Shown here in pieces: positions 43,333 to 52,802 of a stretch of 64,000 bases of DNA. The DNA is from Roseitranquillus sp963776845. Lineage in GTDB: Bacteria; Pseudomonadota; Alphaproteobacteria; Rhodobacterales; Rhodobacteraceae. Both the position numbers and the translations under genes were made by a program. The notes under the pieces are model-generated. The model saw only the letters and a list, made by a program, of their open reading frames with translations, searched no databases and was not told the origin of the DNA. Location of the stretch: NCBI GenBank assembly GCA_963776845.1, contig CAVZOJ010000010.1, forward strand, positions 21,098-85,097, given 5' to 3'. Each line of letters begins with the position of its first letter. Positions within the stretch are counted from its first letter, which is position 1.

Positions 43333-44247
43333 GTGAAAGAGGAGAGGACCACGCCGCTGCGCGAGCGGATGATCGAGGACATGCGCATTCGTGGCATGGC
43401 CGAGAAGACGCAGCAGGCACACATCCGAGGGGTCAAGGACTTCGCGACGTTCCTGAAGCGATCGCCGGATACGGCGACGCCGGAGGAGCTGCGGGCTTAC
43501 CAGCTTCACATGACGGACACCGGCGTGTCGGCGCCGACGTTCAACGTGCGCATCATCTCGCTGCGGTTCTTCTTCGGCGTGACCTGCGGGCGCGAGGAGA
43601 TGAAGCGGTACATGCAGTTCCGCCGGCATCCGCGGAAGTTGCCGGTGGTTCTGAGCGTCGAGGAGGTTGCCGATCTGCTCGCCGCGGTTCCCGGCCCGGG
43701 CCTGACGTACCGAGCCGCGCTCGGCATCAGCTACGGGGCGGGGCTGCTCGCCTCGGAAGTCTGCAACCTGAAGGTCACGGACATCGTGCCAGAGGCGCGT
43801 CTTCGAAACGACGACAGCGACCGCATGCTGATCCACGTCGACAACGGCAAGGGCGGCAGAGACCGCAAGGCGATGCTCTCGCCCCGCCTTCTGGACCTCT
43901 TGCGCGATTACTGGAGCGAGTCCCGGCCCGAGGGCTGGCTCTTTCCGGGCAAGCCGAAGATCAACCCGCTGTCGCCACGCCAGCTCAATCGAGCGTTCAC
44001 CTCGGCCAAGCACATGGCCGGCATCGCCAAGCCGGCGACGCTGCACACGCTCCGCCACAGCTTCGCCACGCACCTGCTCGAGGCCAACACCGACGTGCGG
44101 GTGATCCAGGTCCTGCTGGGGCACGCGAAGCTGAGCACGACGGCGCGGTACACCCATGTCGCCACCAAGACGATCCGCGACACCGTGAGCCCGTTCGAGC
44201 GGCTGAAGCAGCTTCAGGACCAGACCCTCAGGCGCGGCCTCGAGTAG
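43333..44247 (+). CDS. IS91-associated tyrosine recombinase, catalytic Arg replaced
   Basis: A 304-residue integrase with an N-terminal SAM-like domain (residues 5-90) and a catalytic domain. HTLRH (H238/R241), LLGHAKLSTTARYTHV (H264, Y273) and the beta-hairpin Lys region are present. The first catalytic Arg, expected in GLRASE, is Leu139 (YGAGLLASEV), so the enzyme is probably dead. Nine extra residues (VPEARLRND, 152-160) interrupt VTDI...DSDRML through a 27-bp insert at 43786-43812 shared with the IS91 transposase. GTG 43333 has an AGGAGG ribosome-binding site. In intact elements it lies just upstream of the IS91 transposase. Confidence 0.85.
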   Translation: MKEERTTPLRERMIEDMRIRGMAEKTQQAHIRGVKDFATFLKRSPDTATPEELRAYQLHMTDTGVSAPTFNVRIISLRFFFGVTCGREEMKRYMQFRRHPRKLPVVLSVEEVADLLAAVPGPGLTYRAALGISYGAGLLASEVCNLKVTDIVPEARLRNDDSDRMLIHVDNGKGGRDRKAMLSPRLLDLLRDYWSESRPEGWLFPGKPKINPLSPRQLNRAFTSAKHMAGIAKPATLHTLRHSFATHLLEANTDVRVIQVLLGHAKLSTTARYTHVATKTIRDTVSPFERLKQLQDQTLRRGLE

Positions 44248-44249
44248 CG

Positions 44250-44657
44250 ACCTTCGAGGTCGTTGCAAAGACGACGAGCAATCTCGCCTACCGAGCAGTC
44301 GTCGCCGTCGCGCTCGCTGCCGGCTTCCTCCTGATCTGGCTGAACGGTGCCGTCGGCATCATCGGGAGCGAGGACAATCGCGCCAACCTGATGTTCGATG
44401 GCGTGCTGGCCGTTGCGATCGTAGGCGCCATGTTCGCACGCTTCCAGCCGGGTGGAATGGCCCGTGCGATGATCGCCGCGGCGATCGCCCAGATGCTGGT
44501 CGCGGTGATCGCGCTCGTCGCGGGGTTGGGCTTGCCGGCAAGCGGGCCGGTGGAGGTTCTGTCGCTGAACGCCGGGTTTGCGGTGCTGTGGCTGACGGCG
44601 GCGTGGCTGTTTCGGAGGACCGTGCGGGCGGGAAACTCCGCAAGGGCTGCCCAATAG
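44250..44657 (+). pseudogene. Membrane-protein gene, C-terminal half (severed by inversion)
   Basis: The frame starts TFEVVAKTTSNLAYRAVVAV without a start codon and continues ALAAGFLLIWLNGAVGIIGS and further helices to the stop at 44657. It completes the N-terminal half on the minus strand at 41471-41647: joined, they give a normal membrane protein of about 194 residues. It begins three bases after the recombinase stop codon. Confidence 0.75.
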
Positions 44658-44782
44658 CCCTCGGAGTCGGCTGGTTGACTCTGTCCAGCCGCAAGCCGAA
44701 CGCGCACTATTGATCTGGCAGGCTGACCGATGGCTCGGCGCGACCGGACGCCCACTTCTGCCCTCGGCCGTTGGGAGGCGCC

Positions 44783-45514
44783 TTGGCATCTGACACGCTG
44801 CTGATTTACGGCGCTACAGGCTTTACCGGCAGATTGGTCGCCGAGGAGGCGGCACGGCAAGGTCTGCGCCCTGTGCTCGCGGCCCGCAGCCGCGAGGAGC
44901 TGGAGCGTCTTGCCAGGAAGGTCGGATTCCCGTGGCGGAACTTCGGGCTTGACGAGCCGTCGCAGGCTCGCACCGGGCTCGTGGGTATAGGGACGGTCCT
45001 GAACCTCGCCGGCCCCTTCTCGGCGACGGCAGCGCCGATGATCGACGCCTGCCGAGCCGTCGGGACCCATTACGTCGACGTGACCGGCGAGGCCGCCGTG
45101 CTCGAGGCTGCGGCTGCCTGCGACGCCGAGGCGCGGCGGGACGGCATCGTCGTGCTGCCTGGTGCAGGTTTCGACGTCGTGCCGAGCGACTGCCTGGCCA
45201 TGCACCTCAAGAACCGGCTGCCGGGGATGGAGCGCCTGCGCCTGTCGATCTCGGGGCTGACCCGCGCGAGCCGCGGCACGATGCTGACGGCCATCGAAGC
45301 GCTCGGGCGCGGCACGCTGGTTCAGCGTGAGGGCAGGATCGTCGAGCTGCCGAGGCCGCCCCGCGCGGAGGCCGACTTCGGCGAGGGCCTACGGCCGACC
45401 GGGGGCGTGAGCTGGGGCGACGTGGTACCACCGGCGCTCGCTGGATCGAGGTGCAGTTCCAAGCCACCCCTGAGAGCGGCGGTGAGAAAGTCGGCCACGG
45501 TAGCGGCGGGATGA
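44783..45514 (+). pseudogene. Saccharopine dehydrogenase-like/trans-acting enoyl reductase, 3'-truncated
   Basis: From a TTG start (44783, with GGGAGG 5 bp upstream) the frame encodes a Rossmann-fold protein: LLIYGATGFTGRLVAEEAAR at the N-terminus (GxTGxxG nucleotide-binding motif), then VGTHYVDVTGEAAVLEAAAA and VLPGAGFDVVPSDCLAMHLK. Up to GVSWGDV (about 45424) it matches the saccharopine dehydrogenase-like oxidoreductase family. It then runs into IS21 terminal sequence and stops at 45514, about 215 of roughly 350 residues in. The remaining 3' part is not in the window. Confidence 0.8.
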
Positions 45515-46097
45515 GCCCGCGGCGGGCGGCGTAAAAGTCGGCCACGTTTGCCCTCTCTGGCGGCAGGGAGGGTGGGGGCATTTTCACCGTGGAGCTGTAT
45601 CGTAAGGTTCGCCGCGCCTACTTCAGGCAAGGCATGAGCAAGCGCGCCATCGCGCGTCACTTCTGCATCTCGCGCGACAGCGTCGACAGTTCGGAGGATC
45701 AGGGATTGATCCAGTGGATCAATCCCCCGACGGACGATCTTGTACTCCGTGCCGCCGGGCTACCGGCGGACCGCGCCGGTGAAGCGGCCGAAGCTGGACG
45801 GGTTCACCGAGATCATTCGAGGCCTGCGACCAAGCGACGGGCCGGGTCAGCTCGCAGGCGCTGGTGCGGTACAGGACCAACGACTACTCGGTGCCGGTCA
45901 GCTACGGCCACCGCGAGGTCTGGATCAGGGGCTACGTCGACGAAGTCGTCATCGGCTGCGGCGGAGACGCCGATCTTCTTCTCCAGCAGCGGCAGGTAAT
46001 GGATCGGGTCGAAGACCATGTCCTCGCGGCCGTAGCATCGGGAATGGCGGGCGTTCGCCGCCGGGCTCGAACCGGTGGCGCCTTCGGCGGCTCACCG
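45455..46097 (+). mobile_element. IS21 element copy 1, left end with deleted istA
   Basis: The left end carries two AAAGTCGGCCACG repeats (about 45486 and 45536), typical internal terminal repeats of IS21. istA starts at 45589 (MELYRKVRRAYFRQGMSKRA). A palindromic insert of about 46 bp at 45685-45730 breaks the frame, which resumes YSVPPGYRRTAPVKRPKLDG. A deletion of about 1 kb then joins GFTEII to the segment before QALVRYRTNDYSVPVSYGHR (45820-45968). Positions 45969-46097 are the next 130 bp of istA in inverted orientation. A second copy lies inverted at 57239-59925. Confidence 0.7.
45702..45726. repeat. Palindromic mini-insert A inside istA (copy 1)
   Basis: Perfect palindrome with 11-bp arms (GGGATTGATCC) around AGT, part of an insert of about 46 bp that separates ISRDSV from YSVPPG of IstA. 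The identical insert is in copy 2 (59661-59685), so it predates duplication of the element. Confidence 0.7.
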
Positions 46098-46528
46098 CCG
46101 CGTGTGATCGGCATCGACGACTGGGCGTGGCGACGGGGCCAGCGCTACGGCACGTTGATCTGCGACCTCGAGCGACGGCAGCGCCGTGGCGCGGGCGCTG
46201 CCAAACGCGATGCAGGTCGCCGACAGGTGGCACCTGCTGGAGAACTCCGGAGCGGCTTTCCTTGCCGCCGTTCGGCACGCGCTGCCCGATATCCGCAAGG
46301 CGGTCGGGGCGCAGAAGCTCGATCCGGAGATTCTGACTGCCGCCGAGCGCCTGCAGTACGAGGGTTTCCTGCGCCGGCAGCACACCAACAGGATGGTCCG
46401 CCAGATGGCCGGAGATGGCGTGCCCCTCAAGCGGATCGTTCGCCTGACGGGGCTGAGCCGCAAGCTCGTGCGCCAGATCGTCCGCGGCGAGCGCGAGGAC
46501 GTGTTCCGCGTCCGCCAGAGCAGTCTTG
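46098..46528 (+). pseudogene. ISL3-family transposase, C-terminal part
   Basis: RVIGIDDWAWRRGQRYGTLI and CDLERR, then after a small deletion ALPNAMQVADRWHLLENSGA to VRGEREDVFRVRQSSL, are the DDE region of ISL3 (IS204/IS1001/IS1096/IS1165) transposases. The N-terminal part lies on the opposite strand at 47823-48104. The last codon abuts the IS21 right terminus (TGTCAACGTCGG). Confidence 0.75.
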
Positions 46529-46670
46529 TCAACGTCGGAGCAAAAACCGGCCAGTGGGCGGCGCAAATCCCGGCCACTCGGCGATGAGCGCCTCGGCGCG
46601 CGCGCTCTCCAGATAGCTGGCGCGTGTCGAGGCGCTTCGGCCCGTCAGGGCCGACCCCGGGGCTCTGGGG

Positions 46671-47482
46671 TCAGGCTTTTGCCTTCTGCGCTCGGGAGCG
46701 GCTCTGGCTGAGACGGTAGCTGTCGCCGTTCAGCTCGAGGATGTTGACGTGGTGGGTCAGCCGGTCGAGGAGAGCGCCGGTGAGGCGCTCGGAGCCGAAG
46801 ACCTCGGTCCACTCGTCGAACGGCAGGTTGCTGGTGATCAGCGTGGAGCCGCGCTCGTATCGCTGCGAGATCAGCTCGAACAGCAACTCGGCCCCGGTCT
46901 TGGAGAGCGGCACGAAGCCCCGCTCGTCGATGATCAGAAGCTTCTGGTTCGCCATCTGCTTCTGGAGGCGCAGGAGCCGGCGCTCGTCGCGGGCCTCCAT
47001 CAGCTCGTGTACGATGATGGCAGCGGCGGTGGTGAAGCCGACGGAGAGGCCCTTCTGGCACGCGGCCAGGCCGAGACCGAGGGCGGTGTGGGTCTTGCCG
47101 GTACCGCTCGGGCCGAGGGCGATGACGTTCTCGCGCCGCTCGATCCACTCGCAGCGCGCGAGCTCCAGAACCTGCATCTTGTTGAGCGACGGGATCGCCT
47201 TGAAGTCGAAGGTGTCGAGGCTCTTGGTCACCGGGAACTTTGCCGCCTTGATCCGGCGCTCGATCATCCGCCGCTCGCGGTCGATCAGCTCGAGCTCGAC
47301 CAGGCGGGCGAGGAACTGCACGTGATCCTGCCCCTCGGCGGCGCCCGCGCGCGAACGCGCGCAGATCATGACTTTGGCGGCTACGCCGCCGGGCGAGCGA
47401 GCTTGGCGTACTCCCGCAGGAAGGTCGGCAGCTTCAGCGTCTTGAGATGGTGGTCGAGCAGCAACTTCGGCGCGTCGCTCAT
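46671..47482 (-). pseudogene. istB: IstB ATPase of IS21 copy 1, split by palindromic insert
   Basis: IstB is the AAA+ transposition helper of IS21. The start at 47482 (MSDAPKLLLDHHLKTLKLPT to KLARPAA) is separated by an insert of about 45 bp (about 47345-47390, containing GCGCGCG-AA-CGCGCGC) from the main body. The body has EGQDHVQFLARLVELELIDR, the Walker A GPSGTGKTH and Walker B LLIIDERGFVPLS (the usual Leu after DE is Arg), and ends near 46671. The insert introduces a stop and frameshift, so the gene is broken unless translation re-initiates. Confidence 0.75.
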
Positions 47483-47823
47483 GCCGGGCCGCCGACGAGG
47501 CACATGTAGCTCGCCGCCGAGGTGGTCCCGACATTGGCGCGCGGCAGATAGGGATAGACGTCGAGGTCGAGCCTCGGCGGCCGCCTCTCGACCTGGCAGA
47601 GCACGAGGTGCTTGATCGCGTCGAACCCGACGGCGCCCATCCTGAGCGCGGTCTTCACCGCTACGTGCAGGTCGGCGAGATCGAAGGTCTCCAGCAGCCG
47701 CAGGACCTGCACGTACTCGCGGCGGCCGGCCTTGAACTGCCGCGCCTCCATCAGCCGGCGCAGGGTGTGGAACTCGGCCGGCAGCTCCCAATGCGCCAGC
47801 GGCGCGGCCTGATCGAGAGCGAC
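47479..47823 (-). pseudogene. istA: IstA C-terminal part of IS21 copy 1 (moved by inversion)
   Basis: The frame from about 47823 to 47479 encodes LDQAAPLAHWELPAEFHTLR to DLDVYPYLPRANVGTTSAAS, the normal end of IstA, overlapping the istB start by ATGA. Its 5' neighbour should be KKIGA, found inverted at 45969; instead it follows the ISL3 N-terminus. Confidence 0.75.
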
Positions 47824-48182
47824 GCCGGAAACCGCTCCGCGAACACTCGTGTACGGCAATGCGGTGTGCGGCAACGGAGCCGTCGGACCGCCAGAACGAT
47901 CCTGACTTCGCGACCATGAGCGGGAAGGTCGGCCAGCCGCCTCTGATATCTGCTGTGCTGGCGACCGGAGGTCTGGCCGCAGCGCGGGCACGCCGATCTG
48001 GCGCTCGACGCGCGAGCATGCACGACGACCATGCCTCCGGAAACCTCAATCCGTTCCGTCTTCAAGCCGTCGGGTAGAAATCGCTCCCGCTCCGTTCTGC
48101 TCATCATCGGCCACCTCCCATGAAGATCGCCGAAATGTAGCGTCAGATGGCCCTTCGATGCACCAAATCTGCGACAGAACCC
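47823..48182 (-). pseudogene. ISL3-family transposase N-terminal part and left terminal repeat
   Basis: MSRTERERFLPDGLKTERIE, with the zinc-ribbon CPRCGQTSGRQHSRYQRRLA and RCRTPHCRTRVFAERF, is the N-terminus of an ISL3 transposase, starting near 48104. It ends abruptly at about 47823, where IS21 istA begins. The terminal repeat GGGTTCTGTCGC (complement at 48171-48182) marks the ISL3 end. 48183-48509 contains no gene I can support. Confidence 0.75.
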
Positions 48183-48509
48183 TTATTGCGCGCCTCTCCA
48201 CAGTCCGTCCCGGTCAAGGGCTTTTGGGCGCGCAGTGTCGGCCGCGGAAGAGCGGTTGGATAGATCGGATCGTCTGAGCCGTCGTGCTGTCGTCGCGGCC
48301 TTCGTTTGAGATCACCCCGGGTGCATGCTTCGGTCCGTGGTCAGCGCTCTGGCTGCCAACATGATGCTGGTTCGATGCTATTCCGATGTGCCCATCTCAT
48401 TGGCGTGCTCGATCCTGGTGTTCGGCAACAGTCTAGACCACGGCATCATCGGAACCGCGTCCCTGGGGGGACCTCGAAGGCCCGCGGCATCGGCTGGTGC
48501 GTCAGGACG

Positions 48510-49559
48510 TCATGGGGCTGCTGGGATGACCGGCCCGTCTGGTTCGAACACCGTGCCTTTGCGCCACATGCGATGCAGGATTACCGCGATGCGCCGCGCC
48601 AGCGCGACCATGGCACGCTTCCGACCGCGGCGCCGGGCAACTTGTGCGGCCCATGTTCTCAGCCATGTCGATCGCCCCCGGTTCATCATGACCGTCGCAG
48701 CCTGACACAACGCGCGGCGCAGATTGACGTCGCCAGCCTTTGTAATTCCGCCCGAGACATCGCGCTCGCCTGACTGGTTGCGCGAGGGCGTCAGCCCAAC
48801 CCACGGCCCGACTCTCTTCGACGATGAGAACCGGCTCGGGTCGTCGACGGCAGATCGGAAGGTCAGCGCCACGACCGCGCCGATGCCGGGCATCGGCATC
48901 AGCCGGTGACAGACCGGATCGTCCTGGGCGAGCTGTCGGACGCGCTTCTCGAGCCCTGCCAGTTCCTGGCGCAGGGAGGCTCGCGCCCGCAGCATCGGCT
49001 CGGTCGCGGCCTCCAACATCGGATTGCCTGCCGCCAATTCTCGGATGCGGTGCTCGAAATTCCCACGGGAGATGGCACCGACCTTTGACCCGAAGTTCCG
49101 CAATACCCCCCGCAAGGACATTTCCAGGGCAATCATGCCCTGCTGGACAATCTTCCGCGCGCTGAGCACAGCGCGGACCTCCTGGGCCGAGATGGATTTG
49201 CAGTGGACCGGTCGGAACCAACCGAGGTGAAGAAGGCGCGCAATCCCCTCCGCATCCCGCCTGTCCGTCTTGCCTGTCCGTCTTGATTGGCATGGCCTTC
49301 AGGGCCCCTTTCACCTGGCGTGTCTCCATCAGGACTACAGCCAGCCCCGCCTGGGCCATTGCGCGGTACAGCCATTGCGACAAGGGGCCGGCCTCAAGGC
49401 CGATGGCGGTGATGCGGCCGTCTTCCAGTTTTCGAACCAGCGCAGGAGCGCCTCTGGCTCACTGGCGACCTCCGTCTCGCTCATGTTCTTTCCGTGCTCG
49501 CTCACCACGCAAATCGCGGTCTTCGCCAGCGATACATCCAAACCGACGAACAGTCTCAT
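48510..49559 (-). pseudogene. IS110-family transposase with frameshifts
   Basis: N-terminus at 49559 (MRLFVGLDVSLAKTAICVVS). A frameshift near 49430 precedes MSQWLYRAMAQAGLAVVLME. A tandem duplication of about 11 bp near 49265-49285 (TGTCCGTCTTG twice) shifts the frame again before LSARKIVQQGMIALEMSLRG to VFEPDGPVIPAAP. All IS110 domains can be traced, but the gene is not open. Confidence 0.8.
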
Positions 49560-49639
49560 CCCGTAATTCTCCTCCTGGATCCTATACGGGAACGGCGACA
49601 GCTTGCCCGTGATCTCGCAAGCAGTAACAGGCAGTGCGT

Positions 49640-50430
49640 GACGCAGGCCCCGTTACCGCATCGCATTGAGTTTCAAAGCCAGAAGATGACGGCGGCTGCG
49701 AGGGCGACGGCGGCGAGGAAGACCTTTGGGCACCTGTCGTACCGGGTAGCGATCCTGCGCCAGTCCTTGAGGCGACCGAACATGATCTCGATCGGTTGCG
49801 GCGCTTGTATCGGCGCTTGTCGTAGCTCACGGGCGTGTCGCGCGACGTCCGGCCGGGGATGCAGGCTCGTGTCCCTCTGTCTTCCAACGCCTCTCGAAAC
49901 CAGTCCGCGTCGTAGCCCCGGTCGGCGATCAGCCAGTCGGCCACGGGAAGGCTGCCCATCATCGCGCGTGCACCGGTGTGGTCACTGACCTGGCCGGCGC
50001 TCATGAAGAAGCGGATGGGTCGGCCCTGAGCGTCCGTGACGGCGTGGAGCTTGGTGTTCATCCCGCCCTTCGTGCGCCCGATCAGCCGACCGCGCCACCC
50101 TTTTTCACCCGCAGGCTCGAGGCCGTGCGGTGCGCCTTCAGATACGTCGCGTCGATCATGATTGTCGTCTGCTGGGTGCTCTCCGCGGCGAGGCCCGCCA
50201 TGATCCTGGCGAACACGCCCATCTCGCTCCACCGCTTCCAACGGTTGTACAGGGTCTTGTGTGGACCGTACTCCTTCGGCGCATCGCTCCAGCGCAAGCC
50301 ATTGCGGTTGATGAAGATAATCCCGCTCAGCACGCGGCGATCATCGACCCGCGGCTTGCCATGGCTCTTGGGGAAGAACGGCTTGAGACGCGTCATCTGC
50401 GCCTCGGTCAGCCAGAAGAGATTGCTCATG
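49640..50430 (-). pseudogene. IS5-family (IS427-like) transposase, two ORFs plus frameshift
   Basis: ORF A from 50430 (MSNLFWLTEAQMTRLKPFFP to VKKGGAVG) and a second frame (RLIGRTKGGMNTKLHAVTDA, LPVADWLIADRGYDADWFRE) together make an IS5-group transposase. A shift between them is normal in IS427 elements, which use programmed frameshifting. A further break near 49800 disrupts the C-terminus (expected IEIMFGRLKDWR). Confidence 0.75.
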
Positions 50431-50494
50431 ATGCCCCCGTCAGTCCGGGAGCATGAATCACGCGACCAAGTCAGCCTCAAGCCAATCAATGGGT

Positions 50495-50618
50495 CCTGAG
50501 CCCACGCCGGGCCCTCCTGGAGTTCCAGCAGACCTACAACGAGCAATGGCTGATCGAGCGACACCGCCATCGAGCGCCGGCGGCCATAAGACGAGAGCAA
50601 GCCATGAACATGCAACGG
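50495..50618 (+). pseudogene. IS3-family transposase C-terminal fragment
   Basis: RALLEFQQTYNEQWLIERHR and HRAPAAIRREQAM resemble the last residues of IS3-type integrase-domain transposases (EFxxxYNxxWLIERHGxRSP). Only about 40 residues remain between the IS5 and IS6 elements. Confidence 0.6.
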
Positions 50619-50643
50619 GCCGCCTGAGCCCAAGAATCCTGTC

Positions 50644-51039
50644 TCAAAACCGTAGACCGGTACACTTGTGCATGAAGCGCCTGGCGGCCGCGGTGTCGCG
50701 GCGCGCCTGCACGAGGATGTCCAGCACGTCGCCGTTCGCGTCGATCGCTCGCCACAGCCAGTGTTTAACGCCGTTCATCTTGAGGACGACCTCGTCGAGA
50801 TGCCACCTGTCGGCTGGCCCGGGCCGGTCACGTCGGATCTTCGCGGCGAACTGCGCTCCGAACTTTGCGACCCAGGTCCGGATCGTCTCGCAGGAGACGA
50901 CGACCCCGCGCTCCGCGAGAAGATCCTCGACATCGCGCAGGCTCGGAGCGAAGCGGTGGTAGGCCCAGACGGCATAGCCGATGACGGTCCGCGGGAACCG
51001 ATGGCCCTTAAAGCGCGAGAGATCGTCGAGGTTCAGCAT
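50644..51039 (-). pseudogene. IS6-family transposase, 3'-truncated
   Basis: MLNLDDLSRFKGHRFPRTVI to RRDTAAARRFMHKCTGLRF carries the HTH region and the first DDE part (ADRWHLDEVVLKMNGVKHWL, WRAIDANGDVLDILVQARRD) of IS6-type enzymes, about 130 of some 235 residues. It is cut at about 50644, next to the IS3 fragment. Confidence 0.8.
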
Positions 51040-51298
51040 GTGAGCCGGCTACCCGGCCTCCGCAGCACCATCAACCTGACAATGCCGTAGGCGGGCGGGC
51101 CTCCGTGGCCGACCATCGCCTCCGCGTGATGAGTGCCGCGCGATCCGCATGGCACCGGCCATGCTATCAATGGGCCGCTCGCGGCTGGACATCAGACGTC
51201 TCGCCGGTATCACCCCAATGGAGCGCGCGTGAGGTGGCGCGCCTCCCCGGCGTCCGCCGCCGTCCGACAACCCACGATCGCACGCGAGGAGATCCCGT

Positions 51299-52603
51299 AT
51301 GCTTGCCGCCGTATCCAGACCCCTCGTTCGCCTCGTCGAGCGCTATCTGCCGGACCCCTACATCTTCGTCCTGATCCTGACCCTCGTCGCCTTCGCCGCA
51401 GCGATCGGGATCGAGGGTACCTCGCCGCTGGCCGTCGTCGGCATGTGGGGCGACGGGTTCTGGAACCTTCTGTCGTTCTCGATGCAGATGCTGCTGGTCC
51501 TCGTCACAGGGTTCATGCTGGCCAGCACGCCGCTCGTGAAGAGCCTTCTGCGGCGGCTCGCCGGAATCGCCAACAGCCCCGGCGGGGCGATCCTGCTGGT
51601 GTCGGTCGTGTCGCTGGCGGCGAGCTGGATCAACTGGGGCTTCGGCCTCGTCGTCGGCGCGCTCTTCGCCAAGGAGGTCGCCCGGCAGATCCGCGTCGAC
51701 TACCGGCTGCTGATCGCCAGCGCCTATTCCGGCTTTCTGGTATGGCATGGCGGCCTCGCCGGGTCGATCCCGCTGTCGATCTCGACGCCCGACCACCCGT
51801 TCCAGGACCTGATCGGCATCATCCCGACCTCGGAGACGATCTTCTCGGTCACCAACCTGGCGATCCTGGCGATGCTGTTCGTGGTGGTGCCGCTGACCAA
51901 TCGGATGATGCTGCCCAGCGAGGAGGACAGTGTCATCGTCGACGCCGAGCAGTTGCACGAGCCCGAGGTTGCCGAGGGCGGCAATACGCCGGCGGACTGG
52001 CTGGAGACCAGCCGCGGCCTGTCCTGGCTGATCGGCGCCGCCGGGCTGGCCTACCTGATCCGCCACTTTTCCGGCGGCGGCGGGCTCACGCTCGACGTCA
52101 TCAACTTCCTGTTCCTGACCCTCGCGATCCTGCTGCACGGCTCGCCACGGGGGCTGCTGGCGGCACTGAACGAGGCGGTCAAGGGCGGCGCCGGGATTGT
52201 CATCCAGTTCCCGTTCTACGCAGGCATCATGGGGATCATGACCGCCTCGGGCCTGGCCGAGACGATCAGCTCGGCGCTGGTATCGCTCGCCACGGCCGAC
52301 ACCCTGCCGTTCTGGACCTTCCTCTCGGCCGGGATCGTCAACTTCTTCGTACCGTCGGGCGGCGGCCAGTGGGCGGTACAGGCGCCGGTGGTCCTGCCGG
52401 CGGCGCAGGCGCTGGGCACCGACGTTGCCCGCACCGCGATGGCCGTCGCCTGGGGCGACGCCTGGACCAACATGATCCAGCCGTTCTGGGCGCTGCCGAT
52501 CCTCGGCATCGCCGGCCTCGGCGCCAAGGACATCATGGGCTTCTGCGTGATCCACCTCGTCCTGTCGGGGATCCTGATCTCGCTCGGCCTCCTGTACCTC
52601 TGA
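51299..52603 (+). CDS. Short-chain fatty acid transporter (AtoE family)
   Basis: A 434-residue membrane protein with about ten to twelve helices, of the AtoE/short-chain fatty acid uptake family. Conserved stretches include SLAASWINWGFGLVVGALFA, ASAYSGFLVWHGGLAGSIPL, FFVPSGGGQWAVQAPVVLPA and AVAWGDAWTNMIQPFWALPI, the last two being the family signature. A GAGGAGA ribosome-binding site lies 7 bp before ATG 51299. It probably imports butyrate or acetoacetate-like acids. It is complete and looks like host cargo between IS remnants. Confidence 0.9.
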   Translation: MLAAVSRPLVRLVERYLPDPYIFVLILTLVAFAAAIGIEGTSPLAVVGMWGDGFWNLLSFSMQMLLVLVTGFMLASTPLVKSLLRRLAGIANSPGGAILLVSVVSLAASWINWGFGLVVGALFAKEVARQIRVDYRLLIASAYSGFLVWHGGLAGSIPLSISTPDHPFQDLIGIIPTSETIFSVTNLAILAMLFVVVPLTNRMMLPSEEDSVIVDAEQLHEPEVAEGGNTPADWLETSRGLSWLIGAAGLAYLIRHFSGGGGLTLDVINFLFLTLAILLHGSPRGLLAALNEAVKGGAGIVIQFPFYAGIMGIMTASGLAETISSALVSLATADTLPFWTFLSAGIVNFFVPSGGGQWAVQAPVVLPAAQALGTDVARTAMAVAWGDAWTNMIQPFWALPILGIAGLGAKDIMGFCVIHLVLSGILISLGLLYL

Positions 52604-52802
52604 CCTCCCGGTCCAGATCCTCCGATCACCTAGATCCAGATACTATCTAGCAAGTGACGCTACCCTTCCCCCGGCATCAGGCTTGGCAGCGGCGGTGCTG
52701 CAATCTTCGGTAGATTCGGATTGACACAGCGAAGCCTCCGAGTGTGCATTGGACTGCCCGTTGGCAGGAAGGAGCTGCCAAGGCGAGAGGGAGGAACATT
52801 CG

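Noticed and set aside
45689..45730. A 4-bp CGAC direct repeat flanking palindromic insert A as a target duplication
   Set aside because: Removing the insert with one CGAC copy leaves istA out of frame, so the ends of the insert must lie elsewhere.
51133..52650. Second long frame within the AtoE transporter gene
   Set aside because: Arg/Gly-rich antisense-like composition; the other plus-strand frame gives a complete AtoE protein with a good start.
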